Source of the DNA: Mariannaea sp. PMI_226
Lineage: Eukaryota > Ascomycota > Sordariomycetes > Hypocreales > Nectriaceae
DNA: 64,000 nucleotides
Assembly: GCA_024336345.1 (NCBI GenBank)
Contig: JANFOG010000001.1
Location: forward strand, 1,612,001 to 1,676,000
Direction: 5' to 3'
This document shows, one piece after another, positions 1 to 10,552 of the stretch (positions are counted from its first letter, which is position 1; every line of letters begins with the position of its first letter). Both the position numbers and the translations under genes were made by a program. The notes under the pieces are model-generated. The model made no database searches. It was not told the DNA's origin and saw only the letters and a program-made list of their open reading frames with translations.

Positions 1-396
1 GAACCGGGCAGCAAGCGTTGGTTGGTGTATACATACCAACAAAAGCGATGATATTGGCCAGATACGGGACAGAATTGCCCAAGACATATTAGAGAGCCCT
101 TTTGTAATGTCATTTTGGGCATAGGGTTCAACGTACTTGGATAAAAATAGATCTGATTGATCGTATGACAGGGAATCTCTTGCTTTGTAGACATTTTGGT
201 GAATGGACAATATTACTTTACTCCTTGACTCAAATTCATATCATCGGCATTATACAGAGCACAATGGTGTGGAACTTGGTAAGATGACTACTGTAGAGAC
301 CAAGAACCAGGAATGGCCCGTGCGTATCTCAAACCTCGACATCCATTTCATGGAAGCCCTCAGCAACCCCCTCAGTATACTTTACTATAAGTAATC
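1..396. other. left-edge stretch, no supported gene
   Basis: Two short open frames enter from the left edge and stop at about 51 and 130. Either could be the tail of a gene lying outside the window, but neither has a recognisable motif. The remainder is the upstream region of the small gene starting at 397. A 63-codon open frame at 203-394 has no family resemblance and is treated as chance. Confidence 0.4.
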
Positions 397-947
397 ATGG
401 CAACCAACCTGGAAGTTGTACATGCTTACAGACATCTTTTCCGAAGCATATCAAAGGCGGTGCAATACGCATACTGGCCGCGACGAACTGCGATCAAGCA
501 GCTCCGCATCGCCTTCCGAGAACCCGGCGCTGTGTTTGATGGGGAGGGCATCAAGCGAACCGTATGGTTCCTCGAATGCGCAGCCAGAGAGAGAGGCATT
601 GAGCATAAAATTCTGAAGAACCTGATAAAAGTGCGGCAGTGGAGGGACTCTCCTGACAAAGGGTTCAAAAAGCTCCTTCATGAGGGCCAAGTGGAGTGAG
701 TTGGGATCCCTATCTGTGTGAGATATGCTGTCGCGAAAAGAAAAAAAATTGAAAAAAATTGAAGAACCACATCAAATCCAACTAACGGAGAAAGAAATTC
801 CGTTGAATATAAATCATGATAAAAGATTAGACTGACTGACCCATTTTCTATAGTGACCCCCTTGCGTTCGAGAAGAAGACCAAGTATTGGCATTATGATA
901 TGACAGTTGCAATGCTCAACAAGACGATGGGGCTGTGCCTCCGATGA
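397..947 (+). CDS. DUF1763-like small protein
   Basis: Two exons, 397-695 and 854-947, joined across a GTGAGT..TATAG intron, give about 130 residues. The start ATG at 397 has a good context (catcATGg). The second exon restores the frame and adds a conserved-looking tail ending in GLCLR. The sequence has an LYR-like N-terminus (HAYRHLFR), a basic middle and the block GIEHKILKNL. From memory this fits the fungal DUF1763 family, small alpha-helical proteins that resemble mitochondrial LYR-motif proteins. The function is unknown to me; a mitochondrial accessory role is only an inference from the LYR-like start. The family call rests on pattern memory, whereas the gene structure is well supported by the clean splice. 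Confidence 0.72.
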
Positions 948-1517
948 GCATGCTTTACGACCTTACGGAAGATGAGATGAAGCGGAGATTGTTTTCATTT
1001 TGACTCAAAAATTGGGGTCTGGAATAGTTCTTGGATCTGTCCAAATGACATCTTGGTTGTTTACTGTCCCAAAAACCCGGAAACATGGACGGGACTGTCT
1101 TCAGGAATCAGATCATGTATAGAGTGCTCTGCTGATGTTGTCAATAGACGAAGCATCACAAGTCGATTGCGATATTATGATGGATGGGTTTGTGTAACTA
1201 TATGTATCAATTGTTTGGCTGAACGAGGAAAACGCTGCACGGGTGCCAACTTAGAGAGGGGGATGGAATTACAGGCGTTTTGAAATAGGGAGGTTTTATT
1301 AGTTTCCCTCTCTTTAACAATCTTTCGTTTGTACATCCATAATACAAAGTTTCCTCTCTGTCATTGATTTCGTTTTTACAGACCAAGTCACTAGATGAAA
1401 TAGCGCCTTAATATCCGACTTGAAGTAGCAGAAACACCTCAAGACCCGCTAATCGTACATGATAATATATCCATCACTTTCTTTTGCCAATCGCTCTTAT
1501 GGTTTTCAGCGAGTGGC
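948..1517. other. intergenic, convergent 3' ends
   Basis: This holds the 3' flank of the DUF1763-like gene and that of frataxin on the opposite strand. A 76-codon open frame (1053-1283 +) shows no family resemblance. T-rich runs around 1290-1380 may be polyadenylation-associated. Nothing else was seen. Confidence 0.4.
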
Positions 1518-2252
1518 TCATCGCTCTTCGACGGGCTCGTCAACGTTTACTCCCAGCTCTTTGACAAAGATCTCACTTAAGCTGCTTCCATCTCTGGCGT
1601 AGATCCAAGCACCTTCACCTGTGCCCTCTTTGTCCGTCTGGCTTTCACCCAGTAGACACCAGTCGTACCGTTTCGGACCGGAGATGGGGGATGATAGCCA
1701 GATCTGCTTGTTTGGAGGCTGCTTGTTGATAACGTAAGTACCGTTCCCCGGCCAAGTGATGGTGAGAACACCGGACTGTAATGGATTTACTAGTTAGCGG
1801 CAAAAAAAGAGGTCTCATGTTAAGAGGTCTAGAGTGGAAAGTTATGGGATGGAAGAGAGAAGGAGCCCACGAACCGAGAATTCGACGTCCACATCCTCTC
1901 GCGCATCCTGAAGCTCCTCGAACTTTATAAGGACATTTTCCAGATATTCATCGGCAATCTCGTGATATTCGGCATCCGTCAGGTCCACTGCAGCATAGCT
2001 GGTCGCCTTGTTGGCTGCAGGCTCGGGCTTGGCCGGGTTGTCAGATTCAGGCATGATACCCTTTGCTTGGGCGTGAGTTGTTGAGAAGAAGCTTCGTAGC
2101 GAGTTTTGAGAAGCCACAGAGGCACCGGGAACCAATGTGTGCGAGGTTGCGGGGGCTAGACGGGATGTCCAAGGCGAGAGTCGGAGAAACGTCGAGCTTT
2201 GGGAGACTCGTGAGGCCATCCGTGTGGCTTGGGAAACGGCGCGACGGGACAT
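1518..2252 (-). CDS. yfh1: frataxin, mitochondrial
   Basis: Frataxin is the mitochondrial matrix iron-binding regulator of Fe-S cluster assembly; it acts on the cysteine desulfurase/Isu scaffold complex. Exons on the minus strand are 2252-1875 and 1775-1518 (donor GTTCGT, acceptor TTACAG), giving 211 residues. The first about 65 residues are rich in Ser/Arg and end in [10 protein letters not shown], which looks like a mitochondrial presequence. The mature part begins with the acidic alpha-1 helix ([20 protein letters not shown], then DAREDVDVE). The intron falls between VEFS and SGVLTI. The second exon has the beta-sheet core with the hallmark blocks [19 protein letters not shown] and GPKRYDW, followed by a C-terminal helix ([10 protein letters not shown]). 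Length and motif order match the family and no key feature is missing. Confidence 0.96.
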
Positions 2253-2706
2253 GGCGGGCGAGAGGAAAGAGAAGGGAGGCCAATTGTATTTGAAGAGCCT
2301 ATTGAAAATAAAGAGGATTCAATTTCAGAACTAAGAGATACTGGGATGTTCGGGACGGATTGTTGTTGTTAAATTGTCGTCATAAGTAAAAGAAATGAGG
2401 ACGAGTTGAAGCTCCCCGCGCTAGATTGGAGCTGGTGATAGAGGTGCAAGCTGGTGGAGCAGACATCCACCAAGGTCACCTCATCACGGAGTACGTACCT
2501 CCGAATCGAACCCGGCAGTCATGTGCATGCGCTGTCATGGAGAGCGAACTTATTACGGCGAAGCTGATAAGCGCCCCGCCAGCACCAATGTAATCGATAC
2601 CGACCGACCTACCTTACCTAATAACTCGGCCTTGGATATTACAGGTGCCTATCCGCCAACCAACAACTGCTGGAGGGGGAATGACGCACATCTTCTTATC
2701 TTCACC
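2253..2706. promoter_or_regulatory. shared upstream region of frataxin and AP-3 sigma
   Basis: This 454-bp gap lies between two divergent genes. It contains TACGTACCTCC and CCTACCTTACCTA motifs typical of intergenic DNA in this window. No TATA box close to either start is convincing. An open frame starting at 2521 runs into the AP-3 sigma first exon in a different frame and is not a gene. Confidence 0.4.
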
Positions 2707-3337
2707 ATGATCAATGCCTTCTTGGTCTTCAATGGCCAAGGCCAGCCTCGGCTGACCAAGTTCTACACCCAACTAGTGAGTCTTCTCTCTATTCCCTGTT
2801 GCTGTAAACACGCTAACCACCCTCACCCATTGATAGGAAACTAGCATCCAGCAGCGCCTCATCTCTGAGATCTTCACCCTTGTATCGAACCGACCCGCTG
2901 GATCTTGCAACTTCCTTCCTCTTCCTCCTCTGCTTGCCGCCTCGGGAACTTCGCATACCTCATCCGCGGAGCAGAACGACGTCCCCTCACTTGTCACATA
3001 TCGCCATTATGCCACCCTCTTCTTTATTATCATTTCGACGTCAACCGAGTCCCCCCTTGCCCTCATCGACCTAATACAAGTCTACGTCGAGGCTCTGGAT
3101 AAACTATTTGAGAATGTCTGCGAACTAGACCTTATTTTTAACTTCGAGACGCTTCATTCTACGCTGTCGGAAATGATTATAGGTGGCGTTGTAATAGAGA
3201 CCAACCTGGACCGAATCGTGTCTGGAGTCAAGGCGCAGGGAACAGTAGCCAAACGACCCGTTAATGAGGGACGGGGTCCGTCAGGTTTGGGATCTGGTCT
3301 CGGTATGGGTGCCAACTTCGCCTGGACGGGCAGGTGA
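2707..3337 (+). CDS. aps3: AP-3 adaptor complex sigma subunit
   Basis: This is the small (sigma) subunit of the AP-3 clathrin-type adaptor, which sorts cargo from Golgi/endosomes directly to the vacuole. Exons 2707-2775 and 2837-3337 (GTGAGT..GATAG) encode 189 residues. The N-terminus MINAFLVFNGQGQPRLTKFY is the classical longin-fold start of adaptin small chains, followed by QQRLISEIF. The typical block LIQVYVEALDKLFENVCELD then leads into IFNFETLHSTLSEMIIGG and ETNLDRIV. An AP-3 assignment is preferred over AP-1 or AP-2 because of the MI-x-AFLVFN start and the extended Gly-rich tail (GLGSGLGMGANFAW). The loop around residues 45-65 carries a Ser/Pro-rich expansion. The intron position near residue 23 is usual for this family. 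Confidence 0.93.
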
Positions 3338-3518
3338 TCGGACGACGACGTGAAAACACAATTGGCATTTGGGGGGCTTAGAAATGAGGAGGATCAAATT
3401 TGGTCATTGAAGAGAGATATCCCATACATGCTGCGCCTGTTTCTTTTAAATAAGTTTTTAACACCAGACTCCATATTTTGACATGACTTATACAGATCGA
3501 ATGCTGTTCTCTCAACTC

Positions 3519-4111
3519 TCATTCTTCTTTGGGTGGTGGCGGAGGAGGCGCATCCTTTCGTCGCTCGTATCGCTTTTCAGGGTCGACGGTTCCGAAGAGG
3601 TAGTTTGTCTTTTTACGAATCTGCAACAGATTTGTTAATACAATATCGGATAAAAAAAATTAGGAAGAAAGATGACTTCGGACCTCTTCAGCTGGCTTGT
3701 ACTTCTGTCCCCACCATTCAAATTCCGAGAAGAAGAGAATCCAGATGAGGGCGGCTACACAAACTAGTTGTCAGCGCAAGAAAGCTTCAGAATGCAACGG
3801 ATGAGAGACTAACCGACAATGGTCGCGAGCTGCGCAAACTTGACGCCCTTCACCCATCTCGGCGCTCGGCTCGCCAATTGAATACGTCGCTTATACTTCT
3901 TCTCGAATCGCAGCTGCTGCTGGTGGGTGAGGTCCTTGAAGTTCGGCGGCCACACTTTTCGAGCCTTGTAGGGGTTATTGACAACACTCAGCGGTGCGCC
4001 GCGAAGGAGGCTTTGCTTTGGCGCAGCGGCCATGCGCCTGAAGGCTGTGGGAAGCATTTTCTGGATGTTTGACAGACCTTGCCTCAGAATTGCATGATAT
4101 AAGGATGTCAA
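3519..4111 (-). CDS. small single-pass probable mitochondrial membrane protein
   Basis: Three minus-strand exons, 4111-3814, 3754-3684 and 3620-3519, give 156 residues. The introns are GTTAGT..GTGTAG and GTCCGA..TTGCAG. The N-terminus is basic and without acidic residues (AILRQG..FRRMAAAPKQSLLRG), which suggests a mitochondrial targeting peptide. A charged KVWPPNFKDLTHQQQLRFEK block is followed by a single hydrophobic segment at about residues 92-110 (LATIVAALIWILFFSEF), a WWGQKYKP stretch, and a hydrophilic tail rich in Pro ending PPPPPKEE. I do not recognise a named family; the pattern resembles short fungal inner-membrane accessory proteins. Frame continuity through all three exons and a sensible membrane segment across the first splice support a real gene. 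The second donor (GTCCGA) is weak. Confidence 0.7.
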
Positions 4112-4507
4112 ATTATCACCGGAATGATCCGTGACGATGCTTGAGAGACTGCTCCGTAATTAGACGACATCGTAGCTCACAGAAGACCGAACCCCCGTCC
4201 AAATAGTGACGCCACAGCCTGATTCGAGTACCAGCCACAGGTACGTACCCGTGACTCGCTGCGACCTGGGATTGCCCCGCGATTTTCACCCCTCCTTCAC
4301 TCAGACTCGGACATATCAAAACCGTGACTCAAAATTTACCCAAGGCGGAATTCCAAGGTATGTAAGCCTACATGAGACGAATTTTTTTCTGCCAACGATA
4401 GCGACTGAAAACCCAGACTGAAACTAATGCCATAAAATTTTCACCAGCACCGCAAGTTTTTTGTCGGTTCTTGAAGCAATTCCGGCTACGGCGCACGAGA
4501 TCCCACC
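4112..4507. promoter_or_regulatory. shared upstream region of the mitochondrial protein gene and LeuRS
   Basis: This is a 396-bp divergent promoter region. It contains a GTACGTACC motif near 4240. No TATA box is evident, and nothing else was recognised. Confidence 0.4.
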
Positions 4508-7500
4508 ATGGCTTCAGAATCAGTCCCCAAGGCCATGGAGGCCCTGACGATCTCCAAGACCAAAGAGCTCAAGGGTGTACGTTTTTTTATTATTTCATTT
4601 TGCTTCTTTATTGCAACAGGAGTGTGCAATGTACTAACAATTTTTCTACGACAGACGGAGAAACGTGACACCCTGATCACCATCGAGAAAAAGTACCAGA
4701 AGAAGTGGCAGGAAGATGCCATCTTCCAACCTGATGCCCCTACAACTGCCGAAGTCCCCCTCCACTCCATCTCCGCCGCCGAACTTCGAGAAAAATACCC
4801 CAAGTTCTTTGGATGCATGGCATACCCCTATATGAACGGAACCCTTCATGCCGGACACTCCTTCTCCGTCAGCAAGGTCGAGTTTGCGGCTGGTGTCGCA
4901 CGCATGCAGGGCAAGCGTGCCTTGTTCCCCATGGGCTTCCACTGCACTGGCATGCCTATCAAGGCTTGCGCCGACAAATTGGTCAATGAAATCAAGTTGT
5001 TTGGTGAGAACTTTGAAGGCTACAACCCGGATGCTGTTGTTGAGGAGAAGCCTGCTGAGCAGAAGCCGGTCAAGAAGGAGGATATCACCAAGTTCACTGC
5101 GAAGAAGGGCAAGGCTGCCGCCAAGACCGTCAAGTTGAAGTATCAATTCCAGATCATGCAGGCAATCGGTATCCCTACGGAGGAGATCCATCTATTTGCC
5201 GACCCTCAGTACTGGCTCAAGTACTTTCCGCCTCTGGCTATCCGAGACCTGACCAACTTCGGTTGCCGAATCGATTGGCGCCGATCCTTCGTCACTACCG
5301 ACGCGAATCCCTACTATGACGCCTTTGTCAGATGGCAGATGAACCGTCTGAAGGAACTGGACAAGATCAAGTTCGGAAAGCGATACACCATTTACTCCAT
5401 CAAGGATGGCCAGCCCTGCATGGACCACGATCGAGCTGAGGGTGAGGCCGTCAATCCCCAGGAGTACACTGCTCTTAAGCTCAAGGTTCTTGAGTGGGCT
5501 CCCAAGGCTGCCGAGGCTATCAAGGGCAAGGTCCCTGAAGGCTCAAATGTGTATCTGGTGCCCGCTACGCTACGACCCGAGACCATGTACGGACAGACTT
5601 GCTGCTTTGTTGGACCTAAGATCACCTACGGCGTCTTCAAGGTGAATGAGACTGACTACTTCGTGATCACTGACCGAGCCGCCCGCAACATGGCTTATCA
5701 GGGCATCTTCGCCCAAGAGGGCGTTATCGAGAAGACCGCTGAGATTGCTGGCCCCGACTTGGTTGGCACTCTTGTCAATGCTCCCTTGTCGCTACACACT
5801 GAAGGTGTTCGCGTTCTCCCCATGGACACCGTCTTGCCAACCAAGGGTACGGGTGTGGTTACCTCAGTGCCCTCGGACAGCCCTGATGATTTCGCAACTG
5901 TCACTGATCTTGCCAAGAAGGCCGACTACTACAACATCCAGAAGGAGTGGGCCGAGCTGGAAATCTTCCCTATTATCGAGACCCCCTCATACGGCGACCT
6001 GTGTGCCCCCTTCCTGGTCAAGAAGCTCAAGATTGCATCTCCCAAGGACACCAAGCAGCTGGAGGAAGCCAAGGAGCTGGCTTACAAGGAGGGTTTCTAC
6101 CAGGGTATCCTGAAGGTTGGCGAATTCAAGGGCGAGAAGGTTGAAGTTGCCAAGCCCAAGGTCCGACAGCAGATGATTGACGCTGGTGATGCCTTTGCCT
6201 ACTCCGAGCCCGAGCGCAAGGTTGTCAGCCGATCTGGCGACGACTGCATTGTGTCTCTCATGGACCAGTGGTACCTGGACTACGGTGAGGAGTCATGGAA
6301 GCAGGTTGCCCTGAAGTGGGTTGAAAACACCGATGGAAAGGGCCTAGAGACCTATGCCCAAGAAACCAAGAACGGATTTGAGAGTGTCCTGAACTGGCTG
6401 AACCAGTGGGCTTGCGCCCGTAGCTTCGGTCTCGGCTCTAAGCTGCCATGGGACCCTCAATTCCTTGTTGAGAGTCTGAGCGACTCTACCGTTTACATGG
6501 CTTACTACACTATTGCCCACTACCTACATAATGATCTCTTTGGTCGCACCAAGGGTTTGGGTAACGTTGGCCCGGAGCAGATGACCGATGAGGTCTGGGA
6601 CTACGTCTTTTGCCGCCGCGATCTGAGCGACGAGATCCTCAGCACTAGCAACATCCCCAAGGAGACTCTGGAGAGCATGCGTCGTGAGTTTGAGTACTTT
6701 TACCCACTGGATGTGCGAGCTTCCGGCAAGGATCTGATTCCCAACCATCTTACCTTCTTCTTGTATATCCATCTGGCCATCTTCCCTCCAGAGTACTGGC
6801 CTCGTGGTGTCCGAGCCAACGGCCACCTGATGCTGAACGGCGAGAAGATGAGCAAGAGTACCGGTAACTTCATGACTCTCAAGGAGATGGTTGAGAAGTA
6901 CGGTGCCGATGCATCTCGAATTGCCCTTGCTGATTCTGGCGATGGTGTTACGGATGCCAACTTCGAGGAGGACGTCGCCGACAACAACATTCTGCGTCTG
7001 TTCAACCTGCGTGAGTGGTGCGAGGAGATGGTGCGCGACCAGGACGAGCTACGAACTGGCGAGATCAACTCGTTCCAGGACTGCCTGTTCGAGAATGAGC
7101 TCAACGCCGCTGCACAAGAAGCCATTGAGCAGTATGCCAACACCAACTACAAGCTGGCCCTCAAGGCTGCTCTGTACGAGCTGACCAGCGCTCGTGACTT
7201 TTACCGAGAGTCTTGCGCTGCTGCCAACATCAAGATGCACAAGGACCTTGTCCTGCGATATGTTGAGTGGCAGGCTCTGCTGCTGGCTGTCATTGCTCCT
7301 CACTGGTCCGAATACATCTGGCTCGAGGTGCTGAAGAAGGAAGGGACTATTCACAACGCCAAATTCCCCAAGGTTGGAGCTGTTGACAGCACTCTGACCG
7401 CCAAGCGTGATTACGTGCGCAACACTGCCTCTGCGGTACACTCTGCTGAAGCTCAGCAGATGAAGAAGAAGCTCAAGGGCAAAGAGACGGCCTTTGATCC

Positions 7501-7948
7501 CAAGAAGCCCAAGAAGCTGACCATCTTCGCAAACGACAAGTTCCCTGCTTGGCAGGCCAAGTACATTGACCTCATCAGGGAGATGTGGAACACGGAGACC
7601 AACTCGGTCAACGACAAGGAGCTGAATGGCAAGATTGGCAAGATGGGCGAGATGAAAAAGGCCATGCCATTCATTCAGGGGTTGAAGAAGCGCTTGCAGG
7701 CCGGAGAGCCCATCGATGTGGTTCTGGATCAGAAGCTTGCGTTTGACGAGCGGGAGACCCTGTTACAGATGAGATCGGGTCTTATACGAACAGCCGGTCT
7801 AGTGGCGTGTGACATCCTGGCCGTTGAGGAGGGCGGTAAGAAGGCCATCAACCTGGTGGATTCCACCGAGGTGGAAGTGACGGCGCAGATTGCGGAGAAT
7901 GCCGTTCCTGGCTTGCCAACATTCTTCTTTTCCAATGTAGAGGCCTAG
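4508..7948 (+). CDS. cdc60: leucyl-tRNA synthetase, cytosolic
   Basis: This class I aminoacyl-tRNA synthetase charges cytosolic tRNA-Leu. Exons 4508-4576 and 4655-7948 flank a 78-nt intron (GTACGT..CGACAG, branch-like TACTAAC), giving 1120 residues, the usual size for eukaryotic cytosolic LeuRS. The class I HIGH signature is present as HAGH at residues 88-91 (PYMNGTLHAGHSFS). KMSKS is at 754-758 (NGEKMSKSTGNF). The CP1 editing domain has its Thr-rich block (TLRPETMYGQT, about 328) and the conserved Asp block (GTGVVTSVPSDSPDD, about 422). The C-terminus has the eukaryote-type extension. The intron is a multiple of three and stop-free, so an unspliced reading would insert 26 mostly hydrophobic residues after residue 23. 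The N-terminal sequence without it (KELKGTEKRDTLITIEKKYQ) reads as normal LeuRS. Confidence 0.97.
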   Translation: MASESVPKAMEALTISKTKELKGVRFFIISFCFFIATGVCNVLTIFLRQTEKRDTLITIEKKYQKKWQEDAIFQPDAPTTAEVPLHSISAAELREKYPKFFGCMAYPYMNGTLHAGHSFSVSKVEFAAGVARMQGKRALFPMGFHCTGMPIKACADKLVNEIKLFGENFEGYNPDAVVEEKPAEQKPVKKEDITKFTAKKGKAAAKTVKLKYQFQIMQAIGIPTEEIHLFADPQYWLKYFPPLAIRDLTNFGCRIDWRRSFVTTDANPYYDAFVRWQMNRLKELDKIKFGKRYTIYSIKDGQPCMDHDRAEGEAVNPQEYTALKLKVLEWAPKAAEAIKGKVPEGSNVYLVPATLRPETMYGQTCCFVGPKITYGVFKVNETDYFVITDRAARNMAYQGIFAQEGVIEKTAEIAGPDLVGTLVNAPLSLHTEGVRVLPMDTVLPTKGTGVVTSVPSDSPDDFATVTDLAKKADYYNIQKEWAELEIFPIIETPSYGDLCAPFLVKKLKIASPKDTKQLEEAKELAYKEGFYQGILKVGEFKGEKVEVAKPKVRQQMIDAGDAFAYSEPERKVVSRSGDDCIVSLMDQWYLDYGEESWKQVALKWVENTDGKGLETYAQETKNGFESVLNWLNQWACARSFGLGSKLPWDPQFLVESLSDSTVYMAYYTIAHYLHNDLFGRTKGLGNVGPEQMTDEVWDYVFCRRDLSDEILSTSNIPKETLESMRREFEYFYPLDVRASGKDLIPNHLTFFLYIHLAIFPPEYWPRGVRANGHLMLNGEKMSKSTGNFMTLKEMVEKYGADASRIALADSGDGVTDANFEEDVADNNILRLFNLREWCEEMVRDQDELRTGEINSFQDCLFENELNAAAQEAIEQYANTNYKLALKAALYELTSARDFYRESCAAANIKMHKDLVLRYVEWQALLLAVIAPHWSEYIWLEVLKKEGTIHNAKFPKVGAVDSTLTAKRDYVRNTASAVHSAEAQQMKKKLKGKETAFDPKKPKKLTIFANDKFPAWQAKYIDLIREMWNTETNSVNDKELNGKIGKMGEMKKAMPFIQGLKKRLQAGEPIDVVLDQKLAFDERETLLQMRSGLIRTAGLVACDILAVEEGGKKAINLVDSTEVEVTAQIAENAVPGLPTFFFSNVEA

Positions 7949-10044
7949 AGATGGAGGAGTGTTTATGGAATTAGGTACTTGATTGGTTTTGTTTAGACCT
8001 ACAAGGAATGGGGTTCGATGTAGATGAAAAACGGGGAGATGCAAGTAGACCGCCGGATGCTTTTATCAGTGTGTTTGTTTGTCTGTTTGTTTCTTTGTTT
8101 TGTGTGAGTGTGAGTGTGTTTGCGTGTGTGTGTGTTTTTATGGGGTTACGTAGAGAGAAGAGACAAATATGACAAAAAAGATGAACACGACAAGCAAGCA
8201 TGAAGCAATATAGTGGCAGGTATTAGAGAGGAAGTGTCCGAGCTACCTTGGTGAAGGACATCATGGGTTATCTTCCAACACATTACCATAGTAGGTATTA
8301 TGGTGCCGCCATAGTTTGTGGCCTCTGGGTGAAGTGCAGTAATCTGCACATCATTGCAGTGCGAATTTATGCTGAGTAAGGCGTGATACAATGGGGATAT
8401 GCATAACCTCGTATTTCCTGGATGATACTATGGTCTAATCTGTAGGTAGTCAGATAAAAGGTACTTTTTCATGGAGGAGTAATTAGTATCCAGTAACTAA
8501 TACCCCGTAGTGCTTGATAAGTTTGCCCCATTCGCCTAAATGGACTTGGCTTGAAGCTATCTCATGATTTTGATTATTTCGGACTTTAATTTCATTCTCC
8601 CCCACGCAGGCCATATTGCCATGGTATTCTCAATAATATTTTTCTTTTTTCCTTTTTCCGTTGGGCTCTCTTCTTTCTTGGGATTGAAAATTCAAATGCT
8701 TGTTTCTCCACGGAGGGCTGGTGTTTCACAGCAGCAAGCAAAAGGCTGATTGACTGAGAAAAGGTGGTCGGCACACCCTCTCTTATCATCAACATTACAG
8801 GGGGCAGGCAGACATTTGCGTAATCATGGCGAAAAATGTTTTAATACTTGTGCACCAAAAACCGGCAACCATGTTTCTTTCTTTTTCCTTGTTTTTTTCC
8901 TTCTTTTTCCTTTTCTCACCCAATGATGCAGCTCACACAATAATATCGGTGAGATTGAACGGCACAGGGCAAAGAAAGAGGTCATTTGTTACGCTATTGT
9001 GCAGGTCCCCAGCCTCAATTTTGTTACACGACGCACACGGCTGGGTGGCTAGGGGGTGGGAGGGGGGCGGTTGAAGTGGGTGAATGAGAAGAGCAGCCAG
9101 CCAATGGGACACGCGGAACCAAACACACATGAGAGAAAAAGAAAGAAAAAGGGAATGAGACAAGGGACAAAAAAAAATGCGGCTAACACAGCTTGCCAAG
9201 CCATGCCATGCCATGCCAGTGGAACCACCCCCATGCCGGCATTCGGGGAGCGGTAAACTGACCAGGGGTCGCGGTGTCTTGAGTGTTTTCAGTGCCCTGT
9301 CATGACAGGGTCTTTATGACGCAAGCTCCTCATCTCCACATAAATCAGCCATTCACTGCGCCCGCACGGTCTCGATAGCTTCATTTACTGCGTACACACA
9401 GAGTAATTGCACATACCATAGTACGAAGTAATAATTGCAGTAGGGGCTCGGCCGTACTATGTACCATGTAAAAATAAAAATTAAAGAAAAAAATTAAAAG
9501 GCCCTTATCAAGGGAAAACACAGCGACCCCTCATCTGTAGATGAGATGAGGTAAAGACATCTTACCTCAGATTTTACTTCATCCTGGAGAGCCCATGTCT
9601 GGCGGCTAATGGGCTTATCGGTGTGGCGTAGGCTGCATCAGCGGGCGAACTGGCTGCTGCAACCAGACCAATTCAACCCCCATGTCCAGGCCCTGGCCCA
9701 GGTCCAGGCCAAAGCCCGAAGAAACCCAGCAAGCCCAAGAAGCCCAAGAAGCTCAAGAAGCCAAGCCAGTTCCCAACCCGCTGGCTTGCCCACAAATGAT
9801 TTCTTGGATGGGGGCTACTGTACAGATGTACGTATCACGGAAGTATCCAGATGGTGCGAGCACACCCCTGGGGGATCGTGCCGTCTAGTCAGTTACAGTA
9901 TTATGAGCAATATCGTGCCTAGTCGACGGGGCTCCTGGCAAGGTAGGCAAGGTAGGCAAGGCAACGTCTAATTATATACAGATTAATGGCCCAAAGTCCA
10001 GTTCCGAGTATCCATCGCCCCCTTCCCCTAAATACAGACCTAGT
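7949..10044. other. 2.1-kb intergenic region with simple repeats
   Basis: No protein gene is supported. The LeuRS 3' flank carries a GT-rich microsatellite at about 8068-8138. Poly-T/CT tracts occur at 8640-8660 and 8878-8916. There is a CATGC pentamer repeat near 9201-9218, a perfect 16-bp palindrome at 9295-9310, an 8-bp inverted repeat at 9529-9551, and a short CAAGAAGCC tandem repeat at about 9730-9765. A GGCAAGGTA-type tandem repeat lies near 9936-9962. Open frames here are low-complexity translations of these repeats. Confidence 0.5.
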
Positions 10045-10053
10045 TATATAAAA
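10045..10053 (+). promoter_or_regulatory. TATA box of the small GPI-protein gene
   Basis: TATATAAAA lies about 117 bp upstream of the ATG at 10170. It is followed by a T/CT-rich leader (10080-10140) and preceded by a C-rich stretch with CCCCT motifs at about 10018-10029. This is the clearest core promoter in the window and fits a strongly expressed gene. CCCCT as a stress element is established in yeast, but its role here is inference. Confidence 0.6.
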
Positions 10054-10169
10054 CATCTCACTTTTCTCTCTCGGCCAAGCTTTTTTTTTCTCTCTTAATT
10101 CACTCGCTCCATCACAGTACATCTTTGTTTTTCATCTCTCCCAGAAGAAAACCTCAATCCACATACAAG

Positions 10170-10552
10170 ATGCAGTTCTCTACCGTCCTCCTCTTCGCCG
10201 GCGCTGTCGTCGCCAGCCAGACTCCTGCTGCCACCCCTTGCACCACCAGCACTGGTAACCCCATTTACCCTACCCACCCTGCCGGTGGTAAGTCATACTA
10301 CTCCTCAACTCTCTTCTATACCGCTTTGAAATGAGGAATCAAATCACATCTGTAGACCAGAAGACTAACGAGAACACCACAGGCAACTCCACTGTCCACC
10401 ACACTGGCGTCAACACTCCCGTCGGCCACCCCACCGGTACTGGCTCTGGTTCCGCTCCCACCGTCTCTACTGGTGCTGCCCCTGCCAACGGTGTCCAGGG
10501 CTCCGTTGCTGCCCTTCTCGGTCTTGTCGCCGCTGGTATCGTTGCTCTGTAA
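10170..10552 (+). CDS. small secreted GPI-anchored surface protein
   Basis: Exons 10170-10287 and 10383-10552 (GTAAGT..CACAG) encode 95 residues. Residues 1-16 (MQFSTVLLFAGAVVAS) form a signal peptide. The mature part is Thr/Ser/Gly/Pro/His-rich, with one N-glycosylation sequon (NST, residues 41-43). The C-terminus has small residues, a short spacer and a hydrophobic tail (SVAALLGLVAAGIVAL), as expected of a GPI-attachment signal. No catalytic domain is visible, and a cell-wall or surface structural role is inferred. I chose the ATG at 10170 rather than an upstream in-frame codon at 10125 because it begins the signal peptide and follows a TATA box plus CT-rich leader. A second open frame in the same region (10339-10590, minus) is an antisense shadow. 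Confidence 0.82.

Noticed and set aside
1053..1283. 76-codon open frame after the DUF1763-like gene
   Set aside because: No family resemblance, no splice link, and located in a 3' flank.
2500..2530. CCGGGTTCGATTCGG on the minus strand, tRNA-like
   Set aside because: The T-stem bases do not pair and no other tRNA arms are present.
4646..5191. 181-codon minus-strand open frame
   Set aside because: Antisense shadow of LeuRS, repetitive Leu-rich translation of its codons.
9609..9971. 120-codon plus-strand frame rich in QAQ/EAQ
   Set aside because: Translation of a 9-bp tandem repeat, no start context or family features.
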